From Streptomyces sp. HPF1205 (lineage in GTDB: Bacteria; Actinomycetota; Actinomycetes; Streptomycetales; Streptomycetaceae): DNA of 64,000 bases. Below, piece after piece: positions 36,918 to 46,200 of the stretch. Location of the stretch: positions 124,001 to 188,000 of the forward strand of contig NZ_JAINVH010000004.1 of NCBI RefSeq assembly GCF_020400825.1, read 5' to 3'. A model generated the notes under the pieces. The model was not told the DNA's origin, made no database searches, and saw only the letters and a list, made by a program, of their open reading frames with translations. Position numbers and translations under genes: made by a program. Positions within the stretch are counted from its first letter, which is position 1; each line of letters starts with the position of its first letter.

Positions 36918-38522
36918 TCAGCTGGTGGCGACGCCCCGGCCCAGCTCCCAGAACTGGGTGGTCGAGGAGGCGTTCAGCGCCCACTCGGTGCCGGTGATGT
37001 TGTTGCGTGCCGCGATGTACTGCTTGCCCTGCCACAGCGGCAGGATCGGCACGTCCTGGGCGATGAGCCGCTGCGCCTGCTGGAAGTCGCCCACCGCGCC
37101 GCTGCGCTCGGTCTTCTGCCGGGTGTCCTTGATGATCTGGTCGCGGATGGTCGGGTTCTGGTAGGCGAGCTTGAGGAAGTTGTCGACGCCGAAGAACGGC
37201 GCCAGGTAGTTGTCCGGGTCCGGGAAGTCCGGGAACCAGCCCATCCCGAACACCTGGAACTTGCGGGCCCGGTAGGACGCCTTGTACGCCTGCCAGTCCG
37301 CGACCGGGTTGAGCGACACTTTGAACAGCCCGCTGCTCTCCAGCTCCTGCTTGAGCTTGGCGAACTCGGCGGCGGTCGCCTCACCGTAGTGGGTGGTGGT
37401 GTACGACAGGGTCAGCGGTACCGGGGTGGAGATCTTGGCGTCCTTCAGGTACTGCTTGGCCCTGGCCCTGTCGGGCTGGTCGCCGTAGATGTCGAAGAAC
37501 GGGTTGGAGTGGCCGGTGATGCCCTGGGGCACCATCGAGTACAGCGGCTCGGTGGTGCGCTGGTACACGTCCCTGGTGATGGACTGCCGGTCGACCAGCT
37601 CGGCCACCGCCTGCCGTACCGCCTTCTGCGCCGCGGTCTTGTCGGCGGTGTTGAAGACCAGGTAGCGGATCTCCGTACCGGGCGCCTCGGTCAGCTTGAC
37701 GCTGCCGTCGCCGCCGACGATGAGCCGGTTGATCTGGTCGGGCGTCATCGTGCGGTTCATCACGTCGATGGTGCCGGCCTTCAGGGCGGACTCCATCGCG
37801 GCCGAGGTGGTGAAGAACCTCAGTTCGATCTTGCTGTTCTGGAGCTTGATCGACCCCTTGTATCTGGAGTTCCTGGTGAACACCGCCCGCTTGCCCGGGT
37901 CCCACGAGGCCAGCGTGTAGGGCCCGGAGCCCACCACGCCGAAGCCCGTGTGGACCTTGGTCGCCGAGTAGACCTTGCTGTCCACGATGTCCGCGGCCGG
38001 GGTGGACAGCTTGAACGGGAAGGTGGAGTCGGGGTCCTTGAGGTGGAAGACCACCGTGGACGGGTCGGGGGTCTCGACCCGGTCCACGTTGGTCATCAGG
38101 CCCGCGGGACCGTTGGGGTCGTTGATCCGCAGCATGCGGTCCACCGAGAACTTGACGTCCTCGGAGGTGATCTTGTCCCCGTTGGAGAAGGTGAGACCGT
38201 CCCGCATGGTGCACCGGTACTGCTCGCCGAGGCTGTCCGTGAAGTGGCACTCCTTCGCGGCCTCCGGCTCGGGGTCGGTGCCGCTGCGCGGCAGGCGCAG
38301 CAGCGTCTGGTACGTGTTCTCGAACACGTTCCAGGTGCCGATGTCGTAGCCGGTCGCCGGGTCGAGCGGTGCCGGGTTGTCCTTCGACATCTGGAACTGG
38401 TCCGTCGTACCGACCACGATGGGTTTGCCGTCGCCTCCGCTGCCGGAGCCGGATCCGCATCCGGCGAGCAGCGGTATCGCCAGGCCGATGGCGGCCGGGG
38501 CAACGAGCAGCTTGCGGTTCAT
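36918..38522 (-). CDS. ABC transporter substrate-binding lipoprotein (peptide/opine type, SBP_bac_5), copy 1
   Basis: 534 residues. The signal peptide ends at the lipobox LLAGC (about residues 18-22). The family-5 extracellular binding domain includes LDPATGYDIGTWNVFENTYQTLLR, YRCTMRDGLTFSNGDKITSEDVKFSVDRM and PDFPDPDNYLAPFFG. It should bind an oligopeptide or similar ligand outside the membrane. No permease or ATPase gene is near. The adjacent upstream gene is a clear paralogue, so this is a tandem duplication. AGGGAG lies before the ATG. Confidence 0.93.
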   Translation of the reverse strand: MNRKLLVAPAAIGLAIPLLAGCGSGSGSGGDGKPIVVGTTDQFQMSKDNPAPLDPATGYDIGTWNVFENTYQTLLRLPRSGTDPEPEAAKECHFTDSLGEQYRCTMRDGLTFSNGDKITSEDVKFSVDRMLRINDPNGPAGLMTNVDRVETPDPSTVVFHLKDPDSTFPFKLSTPAADIVDSKVYSATKVHTGFGVVGSGPYTLASWDPGKRAVFTRNSRYKGSIKLQNSKIELRFFTTSAAMESALKAGTIDVMNRTMTPDQINRLIVGGDGSVKLTEAPGTEIRYLVFNTADKTAAQKAVRQAVAELVDRQSITRDVYQRTTEPLYSMVPQGITGHSNPFFDIYGDQPDRARAKQYLKDAKISTPVPLTLSYTTTHYGEATAAEFAKLKQELESSGLFKVSLNPVADWQAYKASYRARKFQVFGMGWFPDFPDPDNYLAPFFGVDNFLKLAYQNPTIRDQIIKDTRQKTERSGAVGDFQQAQRLIAQDVPILPLWQGKQYIAARNNITGTEWALNASSTTQFWELGRGVATS

Positions 38523-38550
38523 CCTCGACGATCTCCCTCTTCTGTGCCGG

Positions 38551-40149
38551 TCAGCCTGCTACACCACGGCCGAGCTCCCAGAACTGCGTGGTGGTGGAGG
38601 AGTTGAGCGCCCATTCGACGCCGGTGATGTCGTTGCGGGCGGCGATGTACTGCTTGCCCTGCCACAGCGGCAGCAGCGGTACGTCCTGGGCGATGATCTG
38701 CTGCGCGACCTGGAAGGCCTCGCTCGTCGTGCTGCGCTCCGCCAGGCGCCGGGTCTGCGGCAGAATCGTTTCCTGAATCTTCCTGCTGGAGTACGGCAGG
38801 TTCAGGAAGTTGTCCTTGTCGAAGAACGGCGCGATGTAGTTGTCGGGGTCCGGGAAGTCCGGCAGCCAGCTGATCGCGAAGATCTGGTACTGGCGCCGCG
38901 AGGCAGCCTTGAGGAAGGCGGCCCACTGCTCGCTCTGGACCGTGACGTCGAACAGCCCGCTGGCGTCGAGCTGGCTCTTGATCTCCTCGGCCTCCGGCTG
39001 GTTCATCGTGCCGCCGTTGTCGCGGCGGAAGTTGATGGTCAGCGGAACCTTGCCGGTGATGCCCGCGCCGCGCAAGGTGCGCCTGGCGTTCGCGACGCTG
39101 GGGCTGCCGTAGGTGTCGAAGAACGAGTTGGTGTGGCTGGTGATGCCCTGCGGGACCACCGAGTACAGCGGGTCGGCGGTGCGCTTGTAGACGTCGCGGG
39201 TGATCGCCTGGCGGTCGATGACCTGGGCGATGGCCTGCCGGACCGCCTTGCTGCGCAGTCCGGGCGCGGCGGTGTTGAGGAACAGGTAGCGGGCCTCGCC
39301 GCCGGGCGCCTCGGTGAGCTTGATGTTCTGGTCGCCGCCGTCGAGCAGGGCGCTGATCTGGTTGGGGGCCAGCTGCCGTGTCATGACGTCGATGGCGCCG
39401 CTCTTGAGCGCGGCCTCCATCTTGGCGGAGTCGTCGAACAGCCGCAGCCGCACGCTGCTGTTGTTCAGCTTGAGCAGGCCCCGGTAGTGCGGATTCCTGG
39501 TGAAGGTGCCGCCCTCGCCCTGGACGAAGTCCCGCATGGTGTACGGCCCGGAGCCGACCAGCTTGAGGCCGTCGTACGGCTTGGTGGCCGAGTAGACCTT
39601 GTGGTCGACGATGGCCGCCGCGGGGGTGGCCAGCTTGGCCGGGAACGTCGCGTCGGGCGCCTTGAGGTGGAAGACGACGGTCGTGTCGTCGGGCGCGGAC
39701 ACCGACGTGACGCCGGATATCAGGGACGCCGGACCGGTCGGGAAATTGATCTTCTGCATCCGGTCGACGGAGAACTTCACGTCCTGGGCGGTCAGTCCGT
39801 CGCCGTTCGAGAACTTCAGACCGTCCCGCAGCACGCACTGGTAGGTGAGCCCCGACGCGTCGGTGTAGTGGCATTCCTTGGCGGCGTCGGGGCTCGGGGT
39901 GGTGCTTCCCCGCGGATAGCCCAGCAGCATCTGGAAGGTGTTGTAGAAGATGTTCCAGGGCGCGCTGTCGTACGAGGTGGCCGGGTCGAGCGGTGCGGGA
40001 TTGTCCTTGCTCAGCTCGATGCTGTCGGTGGTGCCGAGGACGATGGGTTTGCCACCGTCGCCGCTCCCCCCGCTGGAGCTGCCGCACCCGCTGATCACGG
40101 GTGCGAGGACGCCCAGCAGGGCGGGCAGCACCAGAAGCTTGCGGTTCAT
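38551..40149 (-). CDS. ABC transporter substrate-binding lipoprotein (SBP_bac_5), copy 2
   Basis: 532 residues from the ATG at 40149 (MNRKLL, the same first residues as copy 1). The lipobox is ISGC. Domain features parallel copy 1: PLDPATSYDSAPWNIFYNTFQMLL, YQCVLRDGLKFSNGDGLTAQDVKFSVDRM and PDFPDPDNYIAPFFDKDNF, ending WALNSSTTTQFWELGRGVAG. The two share many blocks but differ throughout, so the duplication is not recent and the ligands may differ. Copy 1 begins 28 bp after this stop codon, so both are probably on one transcript. An upstream in-frame extension of 39 residues is rejected. Confidence 0.93.
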   Translation of the reverse strand: MNRKLLVLPALLGVLAPVISGCGSSSGGSGDGGKPIVLGTTDSIELSKDNPAPLDPATSYDSAPWNIFYNTFQMLLGYPRGSTTPSPDAAKECHYTDASGLTYQCVLRDGLKFSNGDGLTAQDVKFSVDRMQKINFPTGPASLISGVTSVSAPDDTTVVFHLKAPDATFPAKLATPAAAIVDHKVYSATKPYDGLKLVGSGPYTMRDFVQGEGGTFTRNPHYRGLLKLNNSSVRLRLFDDSAKMEAALKSGAIDVMTRQLAPNQISALLDGGDQNIKLTEAPGGEARYLFLNTAAPGLRSKAVRQAIAQVIDRQAITRDVYKRTADPLYSVVPQGITSHTNSFFDTYGSPSVANARRTLRGAGITGKVPLTINFRRDNGGTMNQPEAEEIKSQLDASGLFDVTVQSEQWAAFLKAASRRQYQIFAISWLPDFPDPDNYIAPFFDKDNFLNLPYSSRKIQETILPQTRRLAERSTTSEAFQVAQQIIAQDVPLLPLWQGKQYIAARNDITGVEWALNSSTTTQFWELGRGVAG

Positions 40150-40437
40150 CGGTCGTCGTTCTCCTCTTGCTGCTTCATGTGCCGGTGGTGACCGCGGCGG
40201 TCCGCGCACAGCCGGGCCGGCCGGCAGCGCACCGGAAACCGGAGAGGCTGAAGACCGGGAAGGCATGCGTGTGCGGGCCGTTGATCCCCCACCGTGCGGT
40301 CACCGCAGGTATTCCAGCACATCCCGCGGGCACGCTCGGGCGACGATACCGAGATTGCGTGTGATCAGCACCAAAGGGGTGTCAAAGTTCGCTGTGGGGC
40401 GGACGGGATTTCCACGCCGACCTTGCCGTATACACGC

Positions 40438-41151
40438 TCAGTGAATACGCGGATTCACAGCGCTCATCAAAGTGCGGAAAAAGGACACGCTCAGCTCCTC
40501 CAGCGAGCGGACCACGGTACGGCGCCGGGCGGGTGTGATGGGCACCACTGAGGGGACGGCGACGACGTGGCAGCCGGCCGCCTCGGCCGAGGTGACACCG
40601 GTGAGGGTGTCCTCGACGACCACGCACGCGGCGGGGTCGGCGCCCAGCCGGGCGGCCGCGGTCAGGTAGGGCTCCGGGTGCGGCTTGGTACGGGCCACCT
40701 CGTCGCCGGCGACGGTGAAGGAGAAGTTCTCGGCGCCCAGGGTGCGCAGCATGGCGTCGATGGTGCGGCGGTGGGAGGCGGAGACCAGGGCGGTGGGGAC
40801 GCCGTGCGCGGACAGCTCGGTCAGCAGCCGCCGGGCGCCGGGCATCAGCGGCGCCCCCTTCACGATCAGCTCCTCGAACCGGGTGTTGATCGCGGCGGTG
40901 AGCTCGGCCAGGGACGCGGTGGTGCCCGTGACGGCCATCAGGTGCCCCAGGCTGCGGGACATCGGCCCGCCGACGACGACCTCGCGGTGCGCCTCGTCCA
41001 GCACGTGCCCGAGGTCCGCGAAGACCTCGGACTCCGCCGCCCACCAGATGCCCTCGGTGTCCACCAGGGTCCCGTCCAGGTCGAGGAGAACGGCCTGCGG
41101 GCCGGGTCCCTGCGCCATCCAGGTGTCGGCGACGGCGATGCTGCTGGTCAT
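40438..41151 (-). CDS. HAD-superfamily hydrolase (phosphatase/phosphoglucomutase-like)
   Basis: 237 residues from the ATG at 41151, with GAGGAG upstream. HAD motif I is AVLLDLDGTLVDTEG (nucleophile Asp and second Asp), motif II is TALVSASHRR, motif III is the lysine in RTKPHPEPYL, and motif IV is VVVEDTLTGVTSAEAAGC. A helical cap domain lies between motifs I and II, as in subclass IA enzymes such as beta-phosphoglucomutase and phosphoglycolate phosphatase. The substrate is unknown. It lies downstream of metH on the same strand, separated by a hairpin. Confidence 0.9.
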   Translation of the reverse strand: MTSSIAVADTWMAQGPGPQAVLLDLDGTLVDTEGIWWAAESEVFADLGHVLDEAHREVVVGGPMSRSLGHLMAVTGTTASLAELTAAINTRFEELIVKGAPLMPGARRLLTELSAHGVPTALVSASHRRTIDAMLRTLGAENFSFTVAGDEVARTKPHPEPYLTAAARLGADPAACVVVEDTLTGVTSAEAAGCHVVAVPSVVPITPARRRTVVRSLEELSVSFFRTLMSAVNPRIH

Positions 41152-41220
41152 ACGCCCCACTCCTCGGCTCGGTCGTTCCCCGGCCCCGGCGCGGCAGGGC
41201 GCGGGGCTTTCCGGGGGGCA

Positions 41221-41269
41221 CAGAGGCCGGTCGCCGCATCCCGCGGTACGGGGCGGCGACCGGCCTCTG
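41221..41269 (-). terminator. hairpin between metH and the HAD gene
   Basis: A 17-bp perfect stem (41221-41237 with 41253-41269) with a 15-base loop lies 186 bp beyond the metH stop. The rest of the 303-bp gap (41152-41454) shows no gene; ATAATA at 41281-41286 (TATTAT on the minus strand) could be a -10 for the HAD gene, which would place the hairpin in its leader. Confidence 0.7.
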
Positions 41270-41454
41270 CCGGACCGTCAATAATACGACCGCCGTCGGC
41301 GGACCGCTCAATGGGACGTGAACGGTCCACCACCGTGCCCGCAACACGCGGTGAACACGCCCGGGGCGGGCGCGCCGCAGGCGGCGGCCGTACGGGGGGA
41401 GGCGGGCGGCCGGGGCCGCCGGGCGGCGGCCGTTCCCGGCGCCCGGCGGCCGGT

Positions 41455-44400
41455 TCAGCGGGCGTTGAAGTAGTTCGCCTCGGGGTGGTGGATGACGATC
41501 GCGTCGGTGGACTGCTCGGGGTGGAGCTGGAACTCCTCGGAGAGCTTCACGCCGATCCGCTCGGGCTCCAGCAGCTGCGCGATCTTGGCCCGGTCCTCCA
41601 GGTCGGGGCAGGCGCCGTAGCCCAGCGAGAAGCGGGCGCCGCGGTACTTGACGGCGAACATGTCCGCGATGTCGTGCGGGTCCTCGCCGGCGATGTCCAG
41701 TTCGGCGCGGACCCGGGCGTGCCAGTACTCGGCGAGGGCTTCGGCGAGCTGGACGGACAGACCGTGCAGTTCCAGGTACTCCCGGTAGGAGTCGGCGGCG
41801 AACAGCTTCGCGGTGGCGTCGGAGATCCTGCCGCCGACGGTGACGACCTGGAAGCCGACCACGTCGACCTCGCCGGACTCCTCGGGCCGGAAGAAGTCGG
41901 CCAGGCACAGCCGGCGCCCCCGGCGCTGCCGCGGGAAGGTGAAGCGGGTGCGCTCGGTGCCGTCCTCGTGCAGCACGACCAGGTCGTCGCCCTTGGACAC
42001 GCACGGGAAGTAGCCGTAGGCGACGGCGGCCTCCAGCAGCCCCTCGGACTGCAGTTTGGTGAGCAGGCCGCGCAGCCGGGGCCGCCCCTCGCTCTCCACC
42101 AGCTCCTCGTACGTGGGCCCGCTCGCCCGCGACTGCTTCAGGCCCCACTGGCCCTTGAACAGGGCGCCCTCGTCGAGCCAGGAGGCGTAGTCGGCGAGCT
42201 GGACGCCCTTGACGACGCGGCTGCCCCAGAACGGCGGGACGGGCACCGGGTTGTCGGTGGCCACGTCGGAGCGGACCGGGCCGCGCTCGGTGTCGGGCTC
42301 CTCGGCGGGCCGCTCGCGGCGCGGCACCCGGCGGGCCTTGAGCTCGGGCAGGGCGGGGCCGGGCACCCCGCGCTTGACGGCGACCAGCGCGTCCATCAGC
42401 CGCAGCCCCTCGAAGGCGTCCCTGGCGTAGCGGACCTCGCCCTGGTAAAGCTCGTGCAGGTCCTGCTCGACGTAGGCGCGGGTGAGCGCCGCGCCGCCGA
42501 GGATGACCGGGTAGTCGGCGGCCAGGCCGCGCTGATTGAGCTCCTCCAGGTTCTCCTTCATGATCACCGTGGACTTCACCAGCAGCCCGGACATGCCGAT
42601 GACGTCGGCGCGGTTCTCCTGGGCGGCCTCCAGGATCGCCGAGACGGGCTGCTTGATGCCCAGGTTGACCACGTTGTAGCCGTTGTTGGTCAGGATGATG
42701 TCGACCAGGTTCTTGCCGATGTCGTGGACATCGCCGCGGACGGTGGCCAGCACGATGGTGCCCTTGCCGCCGCCCTCGTCGGTCTTCTCCATGTGCGGTT
42801 CGAGGTGGGCGACGGCGGCCTTCATGACCTCGGCGGACTGCAGGACGAAGGGAAGCTGCATCTGGCCGGACCCGAACAGCTCGCCGACCACCTTCATCCC
42901 GGCCAGCAGGGTGTCGTTGACGATGTCCAGGGCCGGCCGCTCGGTCAGCGCCTCGTCGAGGTCGGCGGCCAGGCCGTTCTTCTCGCCGTCGATGATGCGC
43001 CGCTGCAGCCGCTCGTCCAGCGGGAGGGCGGCGAGCTCCTCGGCCTTGCCGGCCTTCATGGACTTGGTGTCGACGCCCTCGAACAGCTCCATCAGCCGCT
43101 GCAGGGGGTCGTACCCCTCGCTGCGCCGGTCGTGGACGAGGTCGAGGGCGACCTTGCGCTGCTCCTCGTCGATGCGCGCGATCGGCACGATCTTGGCCGC
43201 GTGCACGATGGCCGAGTCGAGGCCGGCCTTGACGCACTCGTCGAGGAAGACGGAGTTCAGGACGGTACGGGCGGCGGGGTTCAGACCGAAGGAGATGTTG
43301 GACAGCCCGAGGGTGGTCTGCACGTCCGGGTGGCGGCGCTTGAGTTCGCGGATCGCCTCGATGGTGGCCACGCCGTCCTTGCGGGACTCCTCCTGGCCGG
43401 TGCAGATGGTGAAGGTGAGGCAGTCGATGAGGATGTCGGACTCGCGCACGCCCCAGTTGCCGGTGAGGTCGGCGATCAGCCGCTCGGCCACGGCCACCTT
43501 GCGTTCCGCGGTCCGCGCCTGGCCCTCCTCGTCGATGGTCAGCGCGATGAGGGCGGCGCCGTGCTCGACGGCCAGCCGGGTGACGCGGGCGAACCGGGAC
43601 TCCGGGCCGTCGCCGTCCTCGTAGTTGACCGAGTTGAGCACCGCCCGGCCGCCGAGCTTCTCCAGTCCGGCCCGCAGGACGTCCACCTCGGTGGAGTCCA
43701 GCACGATCGGCAGGGTGGAGGCGGTGGCGAACCGGCCGGCGACCTCGGCCATGTCGGCCACGCCGTCCCGGCCCACGTAGTCCACGCACAGGTCCAGCAT
43801 GTGGGCGCCCTCGCGGATCTGCTCGCGGGCCAGCTCCACGCAGTCCTCCCAGCGGCCCTCCAGCATCGCGTCGCGGAACTTCTTCGAGCCGTTGGCGTTG
43901 GTGCGCTCGCCGATGGCCAGGTACGCGGTGTCCTGGCGGAACGGGACGGCCTGGTAGAGGGAGGCGGCGCCGGGTTCGGGGCGCGGGTCGCGCTCGGCCG
44001 GGGTCAGGCCGCGGACGCGTTCCACGACCTGCCGCAGGTGCTCGGGGGTCGTGCCGCAGCAGCCGCCGACCAGCGACAGTCCGTACTCGCGGACGAACGT
44101 CTCCTGGAAGTCGGCCAGCTGGGACGGCGTGAGGGGGTAGGAGGCACCGTCCCGGGCCAGGATCGGCATGCCCGCGTTCGGCATGCACGACAGCGGGATA
44201 CGGGCGTGCCGGGCCAGGTAGCGCAGGTGCTCGCTGTACGCCTCCGGGCCGGTCGCGCAGTTCAGGCCGATCATGTCGATGCCCAGCGGCTCCAGGGCGG
44301 TCAGCGCGGCGCCGATCTCGGAGCCGAGCAGCATGGTGCCGGTGGTCTCGACCGTCACCGAGCAGATCAGCGGCAGGTCGGCGCCGGCGGCGTCCAGGGC

Positions 44401-45003
44401 GCGGCGGGCGCCCAGGATCGCGGCCTTCGTCTGCAGCAGGTCCTGGGTGGTCTCCACCACCAGCGCGTCCGCGCCGCCGGCGATCAGGCCGGCCGCGTTG
44501 GCCTCGTAGCCCTCGCGCAGCGCGCCGTAGGTGGTGTGGCCGAGGGTGGGCAGCTTGGTGCCGGGGCCCATGGAGCCGAGCACCCAGCGGGGGCGGCCGT
44601 CGGCGGCGGCGCCGTCGGCGGCCTCGCGGGCCAGCCGGGCGCCGGCCTCGGACAGCTCGTGGATCCGGTCGGCGATCCCGTACTCGCCCATCGCGCTGAG
44701 GTTGGCGCCGAAGGTGTTGGTCTCGACGCAGTCCACGCCGACCGCGAGGTAGGCCTCGTGGACCGAGCGCACGATGTCCGGACGGGTGATGTTGAGGATC
44801 TCGTTGCACCCCTCCAGCTGCTCGAAGTCCTCCAGCGTGGGGTTCTGCGCCTGGAGCATCGTGCCCATGGCGCCGTCGGCGACGACGACGCGGGAGGCCA
44901 GTGCCTCCCGCAGGGCGGCGGGGCGGGCGCCGCTCGCCGCTGTCGCGGAGGCGGGGCCGCTCGCTGAGGAGGCGGAGGGGACGGAAGGGGACGGCGAGGC
45001 CAT
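41455..45003 (-). CDS. metH: cobalamin-dependent methionine synthase MetH
   Basis: 1182 residues from the ATG at 45003, with AGGGA upstream. A Ser/Ala-rich N-terminus of about 35 residues precedes the homocysteine-binding domain (VVVADGAMGTMLQAQNPT; zinc ligands in LNCATGPE and GGCCGTTPEH). The folate domain (AIGERTNANGSKKF), the B12-binding domain with RGDVHDIGKNLVDIILTNNG (DxHxxG, axial His), and the SAM-binding activation domain ending YFNAR follow. It transfers methyl from methyltetrahydrofolate to homocysteine. An in-frame upstream region to 45255 overlaps gylR regulatory DNA and is rejected. Confidence 0.97.
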   Translation of the reverse strand: MASPSPSVPSASSASGPASATAASGARPAALREALASRVVVADGAMGTMLQAQNPTLEDFEQLEGCNEILNITRPDIVRSVHEAYLAVGVDCVETNTFGANLSAMGEYGIADRIHELSEAGARLAREAADGAAADGRPRWVLGSMGPGTKLPTLGHTTYGALREGYEANAAGLIAGGADALVVETTQDLLQTKAAILGARRALDAAGADLPLICSVTVETTGTMLLGSEIGAALTALEPLGIDMIGLNCATGPEAYSEHLRYLARHARIPLSCMPNAGMPILARDGASYPLTPSQLADFQETFVREYGLSLVGGCCGTTPEHLRQVVERVRGLTPAERDPRPEPGAASLYQAVPFRQDTAYLAIGERTNANGSKKFRDAMLEGRWEDCVELAREQIREGAHMLDLCVDYVGRDGVADMAEVAGRFATASTLPIVLDSTEVDVLRAGLEKLGGRAVLNSVNYEDGDGPESRFARVTRLAVEHGAALIALTIDEEGQARTAERKVAVAERLIADLTGNWGVRESDILIDCLTFTICTGQEESRKDGVATIEAIRELKRRHPDVQTTLGLSNISFGLNPAARTVLNSVFLDECVKAGLDSAIVHAAKIVPIARIDEEQRKVALDLVHDRRSEGYDPLQRLMELFEGVDTKSMKAGKAEELAALPLDERLQRRIIDGEKNGLAADLDEALTERPALDIVNDTLLAGMKVVGELFGSGQMQLPFVLQSAEVMKAAVAHLEPHMEKTDEGGGKGTIVLATVRGDVHDIGKNLVDIILTNNGYNVVNLGIKQPVSAILEAAQENRADVIGMSGLLVKSTVIMKENLEELNQRGLAADYPVILGGAALTRAYVEQDLHELYQGEVRYARDAFEGLRLMDALVAVKRGVPGPALPELKARRVPRRERPAEEPDTERGPVRSDVATDNPVPVPPFWGSRVVKGVQLADYASWLDEGALFKGQWGLKQSRASGPTYEELVESEGRPRLRGLLTKLQSEGLLEAAVAYGYFPCVSKGDDLVVLHEDGTERTRFTFPRQRRGRRLCLADFFRPEESGEVDVVGFQVVTVGGRISDATAKLFAADSYREYLELHGLSVQLAEALAEYWHARVRAELDIAGEDPHDIADMFAVKYRGARFSLGYGACPDLEDRAKIAQLLEPERIGVKLSEEFQLHPEQSTDAIVIHHPEANYFNAR

Positions 45004-45173
45004 GGGGATGCTCCCTGGGGTGCGACGGCTGTCGGCTATGCGCCGCCCTGTCCGGGACCGGGGCCCCGGGCGCAGGACACGCACCCCGCCAGGGTAGCCG
45101 CCGGGGCCGCCTGCTCTCGAAGCCATTCCGAAGGGCGGACGGGTGGTGCCACACTCGTCTCTGAGATGATGAC

Positions 45174-45190
45174 GGTCGACAATGTCGACC
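45174..45190. promoter_or_regulatory. GylR-type operator at the gylR promoter
   Basis: GGTCGACAATGTCGACC is a perfect inverted repeat with 7-bp arms and an AAT centre, 52 bp before the gylR start. Sixteen of its seventeen bases recur at 46135-46151 before glpF, which fits autorepression plus operon control by the IclR-family GylR. Confidence 0.85.
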
Positions 45191-45241
45191 GGGGGGCGCG
45201 CCACGCGGCGCCTCCCGCCGTTCTTCCTTGGAGTGCGTCCC

Positions 45242-46006
45242 ATGCCAGGTCCCATTCAGTCGCTGGAGCGTGCGGCGGCCGTCCTGAGGCTGCTGGCCGG
45301 CGGCGAGCGCAGGCTCGGCCTGTCCGACGTGGCGTCCTCGCTGGGCCTGGCCAAGGGCACCGCGCACGGCATCCTGCGCACCCTGCAGCAGGAGGGCTTC
45401 GTCGAGCAGGACCCGGTGTCGGGCAAGTACCAGCTCGGCGCGGAGCTGCTGCGGCTGGGCAACAGCTACCTGGACGTGCACGAGCTGCGCGCCAGGGCCC
45501 TGGTGTGGACCGACGACCTGGCCAGGTCCAGCGGCGAGGCCGCGTACCTGGGGGTGCTGCACCAGCAGGGCGTGCTGATCGTCCACCACGTCTTCCGGCC
45601 CGACGACAGCCGGCAGGTGCTGGAGGTGGGCGCCATGCAGCCGCTGCACAGCACCGCCCTGGGCAAGGTGCTGTCGGCGTTCGACCCGGTGGCGCACAGC
45701 GAGGCCGCCGAGGGCGAGCGTGCGCCGCTGACCACGCGCACCGTGACCGGGGCGGCCGGCTTCGAGCAGGTGCTGGAGCTGACCCGGGCCCGGGGCTGGG
45801 CCGCGGACCTGGAGGAGACCTGGGAGGGCGTGGCGTCGGTGGCGGCGCCGGTGTACGACCGGCGGCGGATGCCGGTGGGCGCGGTGGGCATCACCGGCGC
45901 GGTGGAGCGCATGTGCGACGCGGACGGCGTCCGGTCCCGCCTGGTGGCGGCGGTACGGGACTGCGCCCGGGCCGTCTCCCGGGACCTGGGGGCGGGGCGG
46001 TTCTGA
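45242..46006 (+). CDS. gylR: IclR-family glycerol operon repressor GylR
   Basis: 254 residues, the length I remember for S. coelicolor GylR. The winged helix-turn-helix (LERAAAVLRLLAGGERRLGLSDVASSLGLAKGTAHGILRTLQQEGFV) is followed by the IclR effector domain (VLEVGAMQPLHSTALGKVL and SVAAPVYDRRRMPVGAVGITG). I chose the ATG at 45242, which has GGAG 8-9 bases upstream, over an ATG at 45182 that falls inside the operator. It should repress glpFKD in the absence of glycerol or glycerol 3-phosphate. Confidence 0.96.
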   Translation: MPGPIQSLERAAAVLRLLAGGERRLGLSDVASSLGLAKGTAHGILRTLQQEGFVEQDPVSGKYQLGAELLRLGNSYLDVHELRARALVWTDDLARSSGEAAYLGVLHQQGVLIVHHVFRPDDSRQVLEVGAMQPLHSTALGKVLSAFDPVAHSEAAEGERAPLTTRTVTGAAGFEQVLELTRARGWAADLEETWEGVASVAAPVYDRRRMPVGAVGITGAVERMCDADGVRSRLVAAVRDCARAVSRDLGAGRF

Positions 46007-46094
46007 TGCCGCGGCCGGGCGGGCGCGGCCCCGGGCCGGGGCGGGCGTGTCCGAATCGAAACACGGACGGCCGGAGTGCTCGGTCACATCCCTC

Positions 46095-46124
46095 TTGACC
46101 TGCCGGATCCAACGGTATGAGACT
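46095..46124 (+). promoter_or_regulatory. probable glp operon promoter
   Basis: TTGACC (46095-46100), an 18-bp spacer and GAGACT (46119-46124) lie just upstream of the GylR operator. Transcription would start near 46131. Confidence 0.5.
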
Positions 46125-46134
46125 TTCGACCTGC

Positions 46135-46151
46135 GGTCGACAATGTCGAAC
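46135..46151. promoter_or_regulatory. GylR-type operator at the glpFKD promoter
   Basis: GGTCGACAATGTCGAAC differs from the gylR operator by one base. A further half-site TTTCGAC lies just upstream (46124-46130). It covers the expected transcription start, so binding would block initiation. Confidence 0.85.
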
Positions 46152-46200
46152 ACCGGACGGCCCCGGGTCGCCGCATATGGGCTTAGACAAAGGAGTCGCT

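Noticed and set aside
40150..40437. TTGACA at about 40384-40389 on the minus strand as a -35 for the solute-binding genes
   Set aside because: No acceptable -10 hexamer lies 16-19 bp downstream; transcription-start data would be needed.
45004..45173. Possible SAM-IV or other riboswitch in the metH leader (minus strand shows GGCGGCTACCC and GGCGGGGTGCG blocks)
   Set aside because: The resemblance covers only short G/C-rich blocks. The conserved GGCAACC core, the GTCATGAGTG start and the CCGGGTGAAGAC end of the class are missing. A covariance-model search (Infernal against Rfam) would be needed; a significant hit would reverse this.
40382..46153. A 1923-codon open frame antisense to much of metH and gylR
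   Set aside because: It is a by-product of extreme GC content and the third-position bias of metH; metH is clearly real on the same strand in another frame, and the long frame has no domain.
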